A stretch of DNA of 7,157 bases from Candidatus Sulfotelmatobacter sp. (GTDB lineage Bacteria > Acidobacteriota > Terriglobia > Terriglobales > Acidobacteriaceae), in contig JASICF010000354.1 of assembly GCA_030044775.1 (NCBI GenBank), positions 1-7,157 of the forward strand, written 5' to 3'. This document shows positions 6,137 through 7,157 of this stretch, in pieces. A program made the translations under genes and the position numbers. How positions within the stretch are numbered: position 1 is the stretch's first letter; each line of letters starts with the position of its first letter. Under the pieces are notes generated by a model. That model was given only the letters and a program-made list of their open reading frames with translations, was not told the DNA's origin and did not search any database.

Positions 6137-7138
6137 ATGATTTCCGTAAAAGCGCTTACCAAGCGTTACGCCGGCGTCACCGCCGTCGATCAAATCTCAT
6201 TTGAGGTAGCCAAAGGCCAGATCGTAGGATTTCTCGGCCCCAACGGCGCTGGAAAAACCACCACCATGCGCATGCTCACCTGTTTCTTGCCCCCCACATC
6301 GGGTGGAGCGACGGTGGCCGGGTTTGACGTTCTCGATCAGCCGCTGCAGGTGAAGAAGCGAATCGGTTATTTACCGGAAACCCCTCCCATCTATCCGGAG
6401 ATGGGAACGGTCGAATACCTTAAGTTCGTCGGCAAGCTGAAGGGTCTGCGCGGCGCGGATTTACAAAAACGCGTCGATTACGTTTGCGACCGCTGCTCCA
6501 TCGCCGATGTAAAAAAGAAGCTTCTCGGAAAGCTCTCCAAAGGTTATCGGCAACGGGTTGGCCTGGCGCAGGCCATCATTCACAACCCCGACGTCTTGAT
6601 TCTCGACGAGCCCACCGCGGGCCTCGATCCCAAGCAGATCAACGAAACGCGTGACTTGATTAAAAGCCTGTCCGGCGATCACACCATCATTTTGAGCACT
6701 CACATTCTTCCGGAAGTCGAGCAGACCTGCGAGTACGTGATCATCATCAACAAAGGCAAGCTGGCCGCGACCGATTCGGTTCGCAATTTGCGGGCGCGCA
6801 CGCGTGGTGCTGAGTCGGTGGTGATTGAAATCGGGGGACGCAGTGGCGCGGTCGAGGCGGCGGTTGTGCAGAACAAGCTCGAACAGATTCCCGGAGTAAG
6901 CCGCGCGCTCTGCAAGCAGCAAATTGATAACCGGATTGTGTTCGAAGTGGAAAGCCAAAAGGGCCGGCTGGTGCGGGGAGATCTGGCGCGCGCGGTGGTG
7001 GCTTTTGGATGGGATCTCAATGAACTTCGTCCCGCAGCCATGAGCCTGGAAGAAATATTCCTGCAACTCACGGGAAGCGAAGCGGCTGCTCAGAACGAAA
7101 ACGAGAAAGCTCCGGTGGAGGAACTGCAGAAGCAATGA
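6137..7138 (+). CDS. ABC transporter ATP-binding protein, GldA/CcmA-like (ABC-2 type)
   Basis: This is the cytoplasmic ATPase subunit of an ABC-2 type transporter; it hydrolyses ATP to drive a separately encoded membrane permease. It has 333 residues. Walker A is GPNGAGKT (34-41, Lys40); the Q-loop position carries Glu81 in IGYLPE instead of Gln; the signature is LSKGYRQRV (133-141); Walker B is VLILDEP with D157 and catalytic E158; the D-loop is AGLD; the switch His is H189 in STHIL. After the nucleotide-binding domain (to about 215) comes a C-terminal extension of about 100 residues ending in the LEEIFLQLT motif common in this subgroup. LSKGYRQRVGLAQA and YLPE are typical of GldA-like ATPases. 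The start is set by the family N-terminus; no good Shine-Dalgarno sequence precedes it. The stop codon overlaps the next start as ATGA, implying translational coupling. The cargo is unknown, and gliding motility should not be assumed. Confidence 0.95.
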   Translation: MISVKALTKRYAGVTAVDQISFEVAKGQIVGFLGPNGAGKTTTMRMLTCFLPPTSGGATVAGFDVLDQPLQVKKRIGYLPETPPIYPEMGTVEYLKFVGKLKGLRGADLQKRVDYVCDRCSIADVKKKLLGKLSKGYRQRVGLAQAIIHNPDVLILDEPTAGLDPKQINETRDLIKSLSGDHTIILSTHILPEVEQTCEYVIIINKGKLAATDSVRNLRARTRGAESVVIEIGGRSGAVEAAVVQNKLEQIPGVSRALCKQQIDNRIVFEVESQKGRLVRGDLARAVVAFGWDLNELRPAAMSLEEIFLQLTGSEAAAQNENEKAPVEELQKQ

Positions 7139-7157
7139 GGAATATTTGGATCATTTG
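7135..7157 (+). CDS. Start of a downstream gene, probably the ABC-2 permease, cut by the window edge
   Basis: An ATG at 7135 overlaps the ATPase stop codon (ATGA, 7135-7138) and begins the reading frame MRNIWII, open to the end of the window. A purine-rich GGAGG at 7117-7121 lies 13 bases upstream, within the ATPase gene. Short starts of this kind, basic then hydrophobic, are common in ABC-2 permeases that follow GldA-type ATPases. Only seven full codons are visible, so the identity rests on gene order. Confidence 0.6.

Noticed and set aside
1..7157. A defence island, prophage, insertion sequence or retroelement
   Set aside because: All identifiable genes are housekeeping or transport genes, reading frames are intact, and no transposase, recombinase, reverse transcriptase, nuclease or toxin motif appears.

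Overview
The window looks like an ordinary chromosomal segment of a free-living, fairly GC-rich Gram-negative bacterium. It encodes an RND efflux pump, which needs a periplasm and an outer membrane. An acidobacterial origin (Acidobacteriota, Terriglobia-like) is my best guess. It rests on the style of the proteins, a GldA-type ABC ATPase, and an intergenic fold-back repeat with a 'CATCCCGAGG...CCGAGGGATCTC' core of a kind I recall from such genomes. I could not run a search, so this is inference.

Layout from left to right. (1) 1-837, minus strand: the N-terminal 279 codons of a PLP-dependent low-specificity L-threonine aldolase, cut by the window edge. (2) 838-1030: a divergent intergenic region. 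(3) 1031-2131, plus: a periplasmic adaptor (membrane fusion protein). (4) 2132-2287: a 156-base gap with a weak candidate promoter and a small hairpin just before the next start. (5) 2288-5407, plus: the HAE1-type RND inner-membrane pump, complete at 1039 residues. (6) 5408-6136: a 729-base stretch without a believable protein gene. It holds a 141-bp fold-back repeat (5450-5590), a candidate promoter (5606-5634), a complete tRNA-Ala(GGC) with encoded CCA (5683-5758), and a good candidate promoter with a perfect 7-bp hairpin at its start point (6036-6090). (7) 6137-7138, plus: a GldA-like ABC transporter ATPase. (8) 7135-7157: the first codons of a translationally coupled gene, almost certainly the matching ABC-2 permease, running off the right edge.

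How the genes work together. The adaptor and the RND pump should form two parts of a proton-driven tripartite exporter. The adaptor keeps the R-x3-L-x6-S tip motif used to dock TolC-type outer-membrane channels, but no channel gene lies in the window, so the partner must be encoded elsewhere. The ABC ATPase and the following gene form a separate transporter operon with its own candidate promoter. The threonine aldolase is divergent and appears metabolically unrelated.

I found no convincing sign of a new defence, mobile or RNA-guided system. The most interesting non-coding structures are the two-layered fold-back element after the pump gene, the perfect dyad at the ABC promoter, and the hairpin occupying the ribosome-binding position of the pump gene.
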